58,307 nt of DNA. Origin: Clostridia bacterium. GTDB taxonomy: Bacteria > Bacillota > Clostridia > Oscillospirales > CAG-272. Position 1 is the stretch's first letter. Every line of letters begins with the position of its first letter. The notes beneath the pieces were generated by a model. It made no database searches, had not been told where the DNA came from, and saw only the letters and a program-made list of their open reading frames with translations. A program made the translations under genes and the position numbers. Where the stretch lies: NCBI GenBank assembly GCA_017520505.1, contig JAFXFN010000003.1:1-58307 (forward strand), read 5' to 3'. Positions 1 through 7,887 of the stretch are shown one piece after another.

Positions 1-234
1 CCAAAGGGTGGAAAAGCCCTTCATTCTCTTGTAACGGATAAGAATATCCTGAAGCGTTTCATCAAGGGCGTGACCCATGTGAAGCTGTCCTGTTACGTTT
101 GGAGGCGGAATAACTATCGTAAATGCAGGCTTGCCGTCATTTACGTCGGGTGTGAAGTAACCGCCGTCACACCATGATTTGTAAAGTCTTTCCTCGACTT
201 TACTCGGGTCATAAGTCTTTTCGATCTCTTTCAT
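1..234 (-). CDS. valS: Valine--tRNA ligase, N-terminal part (runs off the left edge)
   Basis: Only the first 78 codons are in the window; the gene continues beyond position 1. The reading frame starts at an ATG at 234, with AAAGGA about 9 nt upstream. It shows the class I synthetase entry motif [15 protein letters not shown], in which HMGH is the HIGH-type ATP-binding signature, followed by [14 protein letters not shown], which is typical of ValRS. The enzyme charges tRNA-Val and edits misactivated threonine in domains not visible here. A T-box leader reading a valine-type codon lies upstream on the same strand, which supports the assignment. Confidence 0.95.
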   Translation of the reverse strand, partial: MKEIEKTYDPSKVEERLYKSWCDGGYFTPDVNDGKPAFTIVIPPPNVTGQLHMGHALDETLQDILIRYKRMKGFSTLW

Positions 235-239
235 TTTGT

Positions 240-650
240 ATATCCTTTCAATTAATTATCATACTGTTTTCATATTTATACACCGCCGGCGGTGTGCGCC
301 CCTGCAATTGATGGGTTTATTTTCATTAAATTCAACGCGGTGACGGTGCGCTTGCCCGTCCCCCCTCGGCAGGATATACCTGCCGTCCACGGGCGAAAGC
401 GCACATATTTCCTTGCGGAAATATGATTTTTGTTAATTTGATTCGGGTGCTGTTTTATGCCTTCTGTAGGGGACGACGCCCAAGTAGTTCGTGGTGAACC
501 ACGAACTACACGTCCCGAATGAAATCAGATCAAACGCCTTCTCTGGGTCGATACGCAAAGCGTTTCGACAGGAGAACGGGGACCGCTTGCGGTGGATGAG
601 GTGTTTAAACGCCAAGTCGATACGCAAAGCGTTTCGACAAAAGAAAGCTA
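240..650. repeat. Repeat-filled gap between the T-box and valS
   Basis: About 410 bp with no credible gene. It holds a GC-rich clamp at about 340-410 (GCCCGTCCCCC paired with a downstream GGGCG), a TTTCCTTGCGGAAA hairpin near 410-425, and a perfect GTAGTTCGTGG...CCACGAACTAC palindrome at 484-509. The motif TCGATACGCAAAGCGTTTCGACA-type hairpin occurs twice, near 547-570 and 616-639. The same modules recur in other gaps of the window. The short open frames here are by-products of the palindromes. Confidence 0.7.
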
Positions 651-925
651 AAAAATCCCCCGTCCGTATTAGGACGAGGGATTCCCGTGATACCACCTAA
701 TTTCACATCTCGGTGTTACCGAAATGCCTTAATCAGCCAAAAAGCCGCCGCACGTCTTTACGGCTGTGCACCCGTCGGCATCTAATGAGGCTTTGCCCGT
801 TCTTGCCGCTGCTCCGAGACTACCTTCCGAAAAGCCTTGCGGAACGTTACACCTACCCGTTCCTCTCTGTGGCAAAGGATTTTTTCGTACTCCTTCTCAT
901 CAACGCATTTTATTAACTTACGACC
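651..925 (-). promoter_or_regulatory. T-box leader (tRNA-sensing riboswitch), probably valine-specific
   Basis: Read on the minus strand, the leader contains the conserved antiterminator T-box AGGTGGTATCACGGG (684-698). This is followed directly by a strong terminator hairpin of two CCTCGTCC/GGACGGGG-type arms and a T-rich tail (651-683). In T-boxes, uncharged cognate tRNA pairs with the specifier loop and the T-box bulge and favours antitermination. A GTC triplet at 818-820 (minus strand) in the expected 3' arm of stem I is a candidate valine specifier; I could not fold the RNA to confirm it. The downstream gene on this strand is valS. Confidence 0.85.
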
Positions 926-953
926 ATTATACCCGAATGGCGTGATTTGTCAA
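926..953 (-). promoter_or_regulatory. Sigma-A-type promoter of the T-box/valS transcript
   Basis: On the minus strand a perfect TTGACA (948-953) is separated by 16 nt from a perfect TATAAT (926-931). It lies just upstream of the T-box leader and 27 bp downstream of the DUF4097 gene. Confidence 0.85.
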
Positions 954-979
954 TACTTCTTTTAAAAAGTTTACAATTA

Positions 980-1753
980 TCACTGTGCAAATTTGATATT
1001 TACGTTGCCGACGGACGATTTTATTTTCAGCTGTCGGTCACCTCCGACTCTGTCGGAGATGTTGGATTTACCCATATCCTTGTCGCAGTCGATAGTGTAA
1101 TCGTCGATTTTTCCGTAAAGCGTGCCGTTTATGTTGCCGACATCGTTTGTTATGGTTACATTCTTGCTGTCGAGGCTTTCAAAATCTATGCTTCCGACAT
1201 CTGATGAAATATCGGTGTTGTCGAAATTACAGCCGTTTAATTTAATGCTTCCGACATCGGTATGTAGTGAAGCTGTGACACCGTTTACGTTTTCAAGATT
1301 AATTGCGCCCGCATCGCTTTCAACGTCAACCTTTCCCGCCACGGTCACGTTCTGCATCAAAAACGAGCCTGCATCAAGCTCAACATCAATGCTTGCAGTC
1401 ATATAATCGGGCACGAACAAAACGACCTTGCTTGACGTTGTTATACCGAATGATATATGGGGAATAACGTCTGTACATTCGATTTTAAGCTCACCGTTTT
1501 TGACAGTATGCATATATTTACAAAATACCGCATCGTTGTATGATATGTGTATCTTATCATCATCTGACGGCTTTATCTCAACGGATGAAGCAAGCACGTC
1601 AATGTCAATTTTCTTTATTTCCTTTGCATCTATCGGTTCAACAGTACTTGTACTCATCATATCCTTCTGTGATGTCACGCCGTAAACAGTAAGACCGACA
1701 CCGCATAAAAACATAGCAAGGGCAACCAATAAAACAATAGTTGATCTTTTCAT
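980..1753 (-). CDS. DUF4097-type membrane-anchored beta-repeat protein
   Basis: 257 residues. An N-terminal transmembrane segment (about residues 5-26, rich in V, L and A) is followed by an extracytoplasmic region of short repeated beta-strand units such as DVGSIDFE, DAGAINLE and DVGNINGT. That pattern is typical of the DUF4097 putative adhesin family. Its biochemical role is unknown; members are commonly encoded with PadR regulators and HAAS-domain membrane proteins, exactly as here. The start ATG overlaps the stop of the upstream HAAS gene (TAATG), with GGAGG in front, so translation is probably coupled. It is the last gene of a three-gene operon. Confidence 0.85.
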   Translation of the reverse strand: MKRSTIVLLVALAMFLCGVGLTVYGVTSQKDMMSTSTVEPIDAKEIKKIDIDVLASSVEIKPSDDDKIHISYNDAVFCKYMHTVKNGELKIECTDVIPHISFGITTSSKVVLFVPDYMTASIDVELDAGSFLMQNVTVAGKVDVESDAGAINLENVNGVTASLHTDVGSIKLNGCNFDNTDISSDVGSIDFESLDSKNVTITNDVGNINGTLYGKIDDYTIDCDKDMGKSNISDRVGGDRQLKIKSSVGNVNIKFAQ

Positions 1754-2280
1754 TACTTGTTACCTCCGAAACCTTCAAAAAACGCCTTCAGCTTAAAAAT
1801 ATATTCTTTAATACGTGCATACGACCACTTTGTAAGCTTTACAAACGGCACGCAAAGGGCAAGGGCGCAAGCCCACGATATAAGTCCGAGACCTGCAAAC
1901 ATCGCCTTTGACGAAACCATACGGAACAGCCCCGAAAGAATATATAAAATTCCGCTTGACCACATCGTAATATCAAGCGCCCAAGCCCAGATATTCAGGC
2001 ACACGATGCAAAAGCCGATGAAGATCGTTTTTATTGCATCCCATATACTCATTTTGTAATTGCTTTCGACAGAGTCTGTATCAATGCCGGCATCCTCAAG
2101 GATGGGACGTGTTATCTCCTCAATGCTTCCGAGAGAGTAAACTGCTTCCTCCTCACTCATTCCGCTGTCACATCTGTCGTTGATTATCTCCTCGTAATAT
2201 GCGAGCGTTTGCTCTCTTTCGTTTTTATCTATCGGCTGTAAAGCCACATCAAGAGCTTTTAAAAACTCTTTTTTATCCAT
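1753..2280 (-). CDS. HAAS-domain (DUF1700) membrane protein
   Basis: 175 residues. The N-terminal helical HAAS domain (about 1-65) has the family pattern LxxL...R..YEEII.D....G.SEEEAV..LG. About three hydrophobic membrane segments follow between residues 80 and 150. HAAS proteins are usually encoded next to PadR-like repressors and are thought to link them to membrane partners. The start overlaps the padR stop by 8 bp. The exact function is not known. Confidence 0.85.
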   Translation of the reverse strand: MDKKEFLKALDVALQPIDKNEREQTLAYYEEIINDRCDSGMSEEEAVYSLGSIEEITRPILEDAGIDTDSVESNYKMSIWDAIKTIFIGFCIVCLNIWAWALDITMWSSGILYILSGLFRMVSSKAMFAGLGLISWACALALCVPFVKLTKWSYARIKEYIFKLKAFFEGFGGNK

Positions 2281-2590
2281 TTTGCGATTCCTCCTTGATG
2301 TAATTGTATACCCTTTCGATATCGTGCCAATCGGAAAGAAATTCCTTTATTCTTTCCCGTCCTTGATTTGTTATCGCATAGTATTTGCGAAGCCGACCGT
2401 TGTACTCGGCACTTCTTGAAATTATACAGCCCGATGTTTCCAGACGCTTCAGTATTGGGTAAAGCGTTGACTCGGAAATATCCATTATCGGCTCGATGTC
2501 CTTCATCAGCTTATATCCGTACGTTTCTTCCTTCATCATGGAAGCCAAAACGCATACCTCGATGTAGCCTCGTTTGAGTTGTATGTCCAT
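2273..2590 (-). CDS. PadR-family transcriptional repressor
   Basis: 105 residues, the normal size of a short PadR protein. The winged helix shows the family motifs ETYGYKLMKDIEP, SESTLYPILKRLE and RKYYAITNQGRERI. It heads the operon with the HAAS and DUF4097 genes and starts 13 nt after an AGGAGG site. PadR proteins normally repress their own operon. A perfect inverted repeat lies inside the operon's promoter and is the likely operator. The inducing signal cannot be seen. Confidence 0.9.
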   Translation of the reverse strand: MDIQLKRGYIEVCVLASMMKEETYGYKLMKDIEPIMDISESTLYPILKRLETSGCIISRSAEYNGRLRKYYAITNQGRERIKEFLSDWHDIERVYNYIKEESQNG

Positions 2591-2611
2591 ACCATTACCT
2601 CCTGATGTATT

Positions 2612-2642
2612 ATACTATACAACACATAGTATCATTTGTCAA
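2612..2642 (-). promoter_or_regulatory. Promoter and probable PadR operator
   Basis: On the minus strand TTGACA (2637-2642) and TATAGT (2614-2619) are spaced by 17 nt. A perfect 7-bp inverted repeat, ATACTAT-N7-ATAGTAT (2612-2632), overlaps the -10 box and spacer. Binding there would block RNA polymerase, fitting autorepression by the adjacent PadR protein. Confidence 0.75.
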
Positions 2643-2683
2643 GAGGTATTGCGAATATTTTGAAAAAATTTTCGTGATAACTA

Positions 2684-2712
2684 TTGCCTTTTTTTAAAAA
2701 ATATGCAATAAT
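2684..2712 (+). promoter_or_regulatory. Probable promoter of the sodium symporter gene
   Basis: TTGCCT (2684-2689), a 17-nt T/A-rich spacer and AATAAT (2707-2712) precede an AAAGGAG ribosome site and the ATG at 2744. The match to consensus is moderate. Confidence 0.5.
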
Positions 2713-2743
2713 AAGAAGAATTTAATATCAAAGGAGAAACTTC

Positions 2744-4096
2744 ATGTCTAACAGAAGCAATTTCACAGGCAAGATCGGCTTTGTTCTTGCCGCAGCGGGC
2801 TCTGCTGTCGGACTTGGCAATATATGGCGTTTTCCGTATCTTGCCGCACAGTACGGCGGCGGTATTTTCCTGCTGACATACATCGTTCTTGCTGTTACCT
2901 TCGGCTTTGCCCTGATGACGGCAGAGATCTCCCTCGGACGTAAAACGGGGCTGAGCGCTATCGGTGCATTCAAGACACTTGACAAAAGATTTTCATTTAT
3001 CGGTTATTTAGCATCTGCCGTTCCGATAATAATTTTACCGTACTACTGTGTTATCGGTGGTTGGGTAATTAAATACCTCACGGTATTTATCGGCGGTGGC
3101 GGCAGTGCGGCGGCGGCTGACGGATATTTCGGCTCGTTTATAGGCGGTGTCTGGGAGCCTATCGGCTGGTTTGCACTCTTTTTGGGACTTACGGCTGTCG
3201 TAGTTTTGTTCGGTGTCGAAAAGGGCATTGAAAAGGTAAGTAAATTTATGATGCCCGTGCTCGTCGTGCTGACGCTGTTTATCGCAATTTACACAATGAC
3301 GATCGACGGTGCGTGGGACGGCGTTATCTACTACATAAAGCCCGATTTTTCAAAGTTTTCCGTAAAGACCGTGCTTGCGGCAATGGGACAGCTTTTCTAT
3401 TCAATGTCGCTTGCAATGGGCATTATGATAACTTACGGCTCGTATATGAAAAAGGACGTTTGCATTGAGACATCGGTAAGACAAATAGAAATATTTGATA
3501 CAGGCATTGCATTCTTCGCGGGTCTTATGGTAATTCCCGGCGTGTTTGCGTTTTCCGGCGGTACTCCCGAATCACTCGGCGCAGGCCCCGGACTTATGTT
3601 CGTAACGCTCCCCAAGGTGTTTGACCACATGTCAGGCGGTACGGTCATCGGACTTTTGTTCTTCCTGCTCGTTTTGTTTGCGGCATTGACATCATCAATT
3701 TCACTTATGGAAACGGTCGTTTCGATATTCACGGATAAGCTCAAGATCGGCAGACGTCCTGCTTGCTTCGTTGTACTCGGCATCAGTATTCTGCTTGGTA
3801 TTCCCTCATCGCTCGGCAACGGCATCTGGGGCGGAATAAAGCTTATCGGAATGGACTTCTTGACGTTCTTCGACTTTATAAGCAACAGCGTGATAATGCC
3901 TATAGTTGCGCTTGCAACGTGTATATTTATCGGCTATATCATCAAGCCGAAGGCGATAATAGAGGAAGCGGAGATCGGCGGAGCATTCAAGGCTAAAAAG
4001 CTTTTCACGGTCGTTATAAAGTACGTAGCACCCGTGTGCATCGTGCTCATTCTCATTTCATCCGTTTTAAGCGGTCTTGGTATTATTTCAATATAA
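2744..4096 (+). CDS. Sodium-dependent transporter of the SNF/NSS family
   Basis: 450 residues, about 11 membrane segments, the usual length for bacterial LeuT-like transporters. The first segment has the family signature GSAVGLGNIWRFPYLAAQYG, whose unwound region binds sodium and substrate in this fold. Bacterial members carry amino acids or related amines with sodium; the substrate cannot be read from the sequence. It is a single-gene unit, divergent from the PadR operon, with AAAGGAG 8 nt before the start and a terminator directly after the stop. Confidence 0.92.
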   Translation: MSNRSNFTGKIGFVLAAAGSAVGLGNIWRFPYLAAQYGGGIFLLTYIVLAVTFGFALMTAEISLGRKTGLSAIGAFKTLDKRFSFIGYLASAVPIIILPYYCVIGGWVIKYLTVFIGGGGSAAAADGYFGSFIGGVWEPIGWFALFLGLTAVVVLFGVEKGIEKVSKFMMPVLVVLTLFIAIYTMTIDGAWDGVIYYIKPDFSKFSVKTVLAAMGQLFYSMSLAMGIMITYGSYMKKDVCIETSVRQIEIFDTGIAFFAGLMVIPGVFAFSGGTPESLGAGPGLMFVTLPKVFDHMSGGTVIGLLFFLLVLFAALTSSISLMETVVSIFTDKLKIGRRPACFVVLGISILLGIPSSLGNGIWGGIKLIGMDFLTFFDFISNSVIMPIVALATCIFIGYIIKPKAIIEEAEIGGAFKAKKLFTVVIKYVAPVCIVLILISSVLSGLGIISI

Positions 4097-4107
4097 GATA
4101 GCAAAAG

Positions 4108-4140
4108 GTCGACAGAGAACTTGTTTTCTCTGTCGATTTG
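4108..4140 (+). terminator. Terminator of the sodium symporter gene
   Basis: An 11-bp stem TCGACAGAGAA...TTCTCTGTCGA with a short loop, followed by a weak T run, 12 bp after the symporter stop. Confidence 0.7.
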
Positions 4141-4244
4141 TATTATAATGACGTGGGTAATACTCTCTGATATCATCAAACCGCCGACACCTACCAATAA
4201 GATGCTGCCGCACATTACTCTGTTCAAACGTTTTTGCAATAATG

Positions 4245-4285
4245 AAAAAGAGAAGGTCCGCAATAACGGATCTTCTCTTTATTTT
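4245..4285 (-). terminator. Terminator of the dockerin phosphoesterase gene (likely bidirectional)
   Basis: Stem AAGAGAAGATCCG...CGGACCTTCTCTT with an A-rich side and a T-rich side, 14 bp beyond the stop of the minus-strand phosphoesterase gene. Confidence 0.8.
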
Positions 4286-4298
4286 CATTTGGATTTTT

Positions 4299-6392
4299 TT
4301 ACTTGGAAGCTGCTATTTTATCAAACAATGCGGACATATCGTGGAAGTTGATAGCACCGTCGCCCGTTACGTCTGCCGCTTCGTAAACGATTGAAGCAGA
4401 GCCGCTGTCAAGTGCGTACTTCTTAAGTCTGATAAGGTCCTTACCGTTTATCTTGTTGTCACCGTTTACGTCACCGACCACCTTTGCATCGGGGAACGTC
4501 TTTGCCGACGTGATGATAGTTACAGCACCGATAGGCTCACCCTGGTAATAAACCGTAATAACAGCCGAGCCTGACTTTGTGGGATCAAACGAGCCGTTTA
4601 TAACGTACTCTGACGTCGTCGTCTTGCCGTATGCGCCCTCAACGGTTACGAGCAAGCCTGCCTTGATGACCTTTTCAAGCTCTGCCCAGGAGGAATACTT
4701 ACCCGGCTTGAACACGTAAGATCTTATACCTTCGAGAGCAACGTTTACTGTTGACGAGGTGATATCCTGTCTTTCAAATGCGTAGAAGGGCGATGTACTT
4801 GAAGAAAGATCGTTCTGCATAACAGACGTGAGTGTGCCCGAGGAGGTCTTTCTTATGTAAGAACGGAGAGCCGCATTTGTATAGTCAGCATCAAGAACGA
4901 AAGCGTAAAGACCGCTTGACGCCGTGCTTGACAAACGCCACATACTGTATCTTGTGCCGTTTTCCGTCTGCTTGTAGTCACTGCTTGTACGGATAGTACC
5001 GCCCGAGCCGCCGTTTATCTGCAAGTATCTGCCGCCTGAGCCCTGAAGCGTGCCGTAGTTTCCCGAAACGTTGCCCCACGTCCATTCGATGTCGGAGGTA
5101 ACGTTTTCAAGATAAGCACCGATAGAATCGGATTTTATCGTTATAGGTGTAAGTGAAACGTCACCGGTTGCGTATTTCAGCGCATTTGCACTTCCCGCCG
5201 TCTTTTTATCCGTGATAACGTACTTTCCGCCTGCTGTGAACGATGTAACGGGGGCATATCTTGATACGGTCGTATCAACTCTGTTACCCAAGCCGTAGTG
5301 TGCTTCAAGCATCATCGTTGTGCCCGTAGGCTGTTTGAGGTATTTATCTGTTGTGCCGTATGTAGCGGCGGATTCCTCACCAGTCCACCAAGCGCATTTT
5401 GCACCTACGGGAATAAATCCGTTTGTACCGCAACGCTTAACTGTTACCTCTGAATCTCTTATTTCAAATACCGCAAGATTGAGCGCGCCGCCGCCGGGGT
5501 TGCCGTTTGCACAGTATGCAACATAACCCGCATTCATATAAGTGAAGCGAAGCGGAACGTCATAAGGAAGCTGCTTCGAATCGCCTATCTTGGAAACGTA
5601 CATAACGTCGCCTCGTGTAAGATAGATAGAGCCGCCGCCGATATAGTCATCGGAACGTCCCGAATGGTTGTGTCCGAAAAGATAGATTATGTTAAGACCT
5701 GCCGCACCTGCATTGTTGAGAACCTCAACGATGTGCATTGCATACTGACCGTCGTTATACGCTCTTGTTCTGAACGAGTAGTGAAGCGGAATGTGCGATG
5801 TGACGAATATGGGCTTCTGATAGCCTTCAAGTATCTTCTGATCAAAATAAGCCTTAAGATTTGCGGCTGTTTGCTGAATCGTGGGAAGATGTCCTGCCAT
5901 ACCGTCGCTCATATTTGCGGGGTCGCCATTGTACCAGCCGTAATCATCGTCGTTTATGTTGAAAACGCCGTAATAGGGGGTATCGTGGTTGCCCGAGCGT
6001 GAAAGGCTGGGGGATGCCGCAGGGTCGTGGTTACCCTGTGTAAGTATCAGCTGTTCCACACCGCCGAAGTGGCTGTTGAGCATTCCCTTGATTTCGCTTA
6101 TACTCTTTTCAGTACGGTTTACGTCAAAGCCGCCCGAAAAGTCGCCGCAGAAAAGCATAGCATAAGGATCGATTCCCTGTCTTTTTGCACTGCTCATAAG
6201 CTCATTACAAGCGTCGTACATATATTGACCGTCTGACGGACGCTCCTGATAGTCAGAGCCTGCAATAACGGTGATCGGCTTGCTTTGCGCCGCATCGATC
6301 GTTATAGGCATACTCAAAAACATATTCGCTAAAAGCGTAAAGCAGAGTAAAAACGAAAGAATTTTCGAAGAATTTCTTTTAAAATTTTCCAT
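4299..6392 (-). CDS. Secreted calcineurin-like phosphoesterase with C-terminal dockerin
   Basis: 697 residues. The signal peptide spans residues 1-35 (LLCFTLLANMFLSMPITIDAA). A metallophosphatase domain follows at about 38-330, with motifs GSDYQ, CGDFSGG, TQGNHDPA, TSHIPLH and FGHNHSG; these are the D, N and H metal ligands of the family. A middle region of beta-rich repeats (about 380-545) and an Ig-like segment (about 550-630) come next. The C-terminus is a type I dockerin with two calcium-loop repeats, GDVNGDNKINGKDLIRLKKY and ADVTGDGAINFHDM. Dockerins bind cohesins on scaffoldins or the cell surface, so the enzyme is probably part of an extracellular complex. The substrate is unknown. It is a single-gene unit with its own promoter and terminator. 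Confidence 0.88.
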   Translation of the reverse strand: MENFKRNSSKILSFLLCFTLLANMFLSMPITIDAAQSKPITVIAGSDYQERPSDGQYMYDACNELMSSAKRQGIDPYAMLFCGDFSGGFDVNRTEKSISEIKGMLNSHFGGVEQLILTQGNHDPAASPSLSRSGNHDTPYYGVFNINDDDYGWYNGDPANMSDGMAGHLPTIQQTAANLKAYFDQKILEGYQKPIFVTSHIPLHYSFRTRAYNDGQYAMHIVEVLNNAGAAGLNIIYLFGHNHSGRSDDYIGGGSIYLTRGDVMYVSKIGDSKQLPYDVPLRFTYMNAGYVAYCANGNPGGGALNLAVFEIRDSEVTVKRCGTNGFIPVGAKCAWWTGEESAATYGTTDKYLKQPTGTTMMLEAHYGLGNRVDTTVSRYAPVTSFTAGGKYVITDKKTAGSANALKYATGDVSLTPITIKSDSIGAYLENVTSDIEWTWGNVSGNYGTLQGSGGRYLQINGGSGGTIRTSSDYKQTENGTRYSMWRLSSTASSGLYAFVLDADYTNAALRSYIRKTSSGTLTSVMQNDLSSSTSPFYAFERQDITSSTVNVALEGIRSYVFKPGKYSSWAELEKVIKAGLLVTVEGAYGKTTTSEYVINGSFDPTKSGSAVITVYYQGEPIGAVTIITSAKTFPDAKVVGDVNGDNKINGKDLIRLKKYALDSGSASIVYEAADVTGDGAINFHDMSALFDKIAASK

Positions 6393-6424
6393 TTTTGTTC
6401 CCCTTTCCTAAGGATATTTTTTTA

Positions 6425-6453
6425 AGTGTAACATATTTTACAAAAAAAGTCAA
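6425..6453 (-). promoter_or_regulatory. Promoter of the dockerin phosphoesterase gene
   Basis: On the minus strand TTGACT (6448-6453), 17 nt spacer, TACACT (6425-6430). A GGAAAGGGG ribosome site follows before the ATG at 6392. Confidence 0.7.
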
Positions 6454-6499
6454 TGGTAAAATAAAAAGTTTGGTGATTTTTAACCTAAATTAACAAAAT

Positions 6500-6762
6500 C
6501 GTTGCATCGTCTCTGCAACTTTAGCGGAGAAAGTACGAACACCACCAAGGTATTTTCTTTGGTGGTGTTTTTTGTCGGTAGGGGCTTACGAAAGGCTCCC
6601 TCCGGGAGGGAGGCTTTTGTGCACTGTTCCTCTGCTGATAGTGGGTTCGGGCTTCTGCCCGATTGTGCGCGGACTGCCACGCGCTATGCTTGCCCCAGAC
6701 GAGAGTGTCGGGAAATACGGAGGACTCAACCTATGTTAGAAGAATTCTCTCCAAATGAGTTA
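6500..6762 (+). terminator. Orphan terminator and repeat remnants (no gene)
   Basis: A small hairpin GTTGCA...TGCAAC (6502-6520) is followed by a strong factor-independent terminator AACACCACCAAGG...CTTTGGTGGTGTTTTTT (6538-6575). No plus-strand gene precedes it. From 6580 to 6720 there is repeat-like sequence (GCTCCCTCCGGGAGGGAGG hairpin, CCTCTGCTGATAG) resembling the modules at 51.8-52.2 kb. I see no credible gene. Confidence 0.55.
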
Positions 6763-6790
6763 TTGTTTTCAAGTATAAATGTGCTATAAT
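6763..6790 (+). promoter_or_regulatory. Promoter of the XRE regulator gene
   Basis: TTGTTT (6763-6768), 16-nt spacer, perfect TATAAT (6785-6790); the ATG at 6836 follows a TTGGAGGAA ribosome site. Confidence 0.75.
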
Positions 6791-6835
6791 AGTAGTAGGA
6801 TAAGCGCTGATCCAAAACATTTTGGAGGAACTACT

Positions 6836-7648
6836 ATGATTAAACTTGGAGAAAAAATAAAATCGTTAAGAAAGCAGAAAAACATATCCCAAGAGGTTTT
6901 TGCTAACTATCTTGGTGTGTCCTTTCAAGCCGTTTCAAAATGGGAGAACGGAAATACGATGCCCGATGTAACTATGATACCTGCTATTGCTTCATTTTTC
7001 GGTGTTTCCACAGATGAGCTTTTTGATTTTAATCTGTTTGAAATGGAAAAGCAGGTTGAAGCAATATGTCACGAGGCGTATAAATATCGTTTCACAGATG
7101 GAGCAGAATCGGAACGTATTTTGCGCGAAGGATTGCAGAGATTCCCCGGGAATGACATCATATTGAATAATCTGCTATATACGTTGGATTATCAGACGAG
7201 AGCAGATGAGGTAATTACTCTTTGTAAGACCCTCATTGAGTCTACCAAAGATGATTCTGTCAAATATGATGCCTGCCGCATTCTTGCATCGTGCTATAAA
7301 GAAAACGGTCAGAATGATTTGGTGAAGCCCACACTTGAAATCATCCCCGAAATTTATTTTTCCAAATTGGAGCTGATGGCATCCCTTTTGGACGGAGAGG
7401 ATAGCTATGAGGCGGCACAAAGGCAGAAAAACATTTCTGCTGAGGATCTGATTAATATGCTGATTGTCACGGGTAAGCGCTTAAAAGAAAATGGTGAACT
7501 TGAAAAAGCCAATTCCCAATTTAGAATTGCATTAAAAGTAATGGATGCTTTTGAAGAAGATTTCGTTGAAACCAAATGGTTCAAAGCTACCGTTTATGAG
7601 TACACAAACGAACAACGAAAAGAAATTGAAACATTGCTCGCAGAATAA
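6836..7648 (+). CDS. XRE-family helix-turn-helix regulator with TPR-like C-terminus
   Basis: 270 residues from the ATG at 6836, chosen because GGAGGAA lies 8 nt upstream and the -10 box lies inside any longer frame. Residues 1-65 are a Cro/C1-type HTH with LRKQKNISQEVFANYLGVS, QAVSKWENGNTMPD and FFGVSTDELF. The rest is helical, with tetratricopeptide-like pairs (about 80-265), as in peptide-sensing or stress regulators. The target is unknown. The gene is richer in A and T than its neighbours, so recent acquisition is possible. It is a single-gene unit. Confidence 0.85.
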   Translation: MIKLGEKIKSLRKQKNISQEVFANYLGVSFQAVSKWENGNTMPDVTMIPAIASFFGVSTDELFDFNLFEMEKQVEAICHEAYKYRFTDGAESERILREGLQRFPGNDIILNNLLYTLDYQTRADEVITLCKTLIESTKDDSVKYDACRILASCYKENGQNDLVKPTLEIIPEIYFSKLELMASLLDGEDSYEAAQRQKNISAEDLINMLIVTGKRLKENGELEKANSQFRIALKVMDAFEEDFVETKWFKATVYEYTNEQRKEIETLLAE

Positions 7649-7653
7649 ACTCT

Positions 7654-7680
7654 TGCCCCGCCTCGTGCGGGGCTTTTCTT
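7654..7680 (+). terminator. Terminator of the XRE regulator gene
   Basis: GCCCCGC...GCGGGGC stem followed by TTTTCTTT, 6 bp after the stop. A second hairpin (GCCACCACGA...TCGTGGCGGC, about 7696-7722) follows. Confidence 0.85.
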
Positions 7681-7819
7681 TGCTTTTTGCGTATCAAAAA
7701 GCCACCACGATTTTCGTGGCGGCTGATTTCATTTTACCTCTAATTTTGCAGACTCTCATATCACCGTTTTATTTATCCGATTCACCGTTATGAGAAAGCT
7801 GTTTGTGATGCGAAAGCAT

Positions 7820-7878
7820 AAAAACACGGGGCATCTCACATTGAAAGCAATTTTCAAAAATGAGTCTGCCCCGTAGAA
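7820..7878 (-). terminator. Terminator of the zinc-ribbon/SPFH operon
   Basis: On the minus strand an imperfect long stem ACGGGGCA...CTCA pairs with TGAG...GCCCCGT and is followed by GTTTTTA. It lies just beyond the stop at 7888. Confidence 0.6.
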
Positions 7879-7887
7879 TATTTAATT

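Noticed and set aside
433..700. Two overlapping open frames on opposite strands
   Set aside because: They consist of palindrome-encoded repeats and lie in the leader of valS; no ribosome site or family resemblance.
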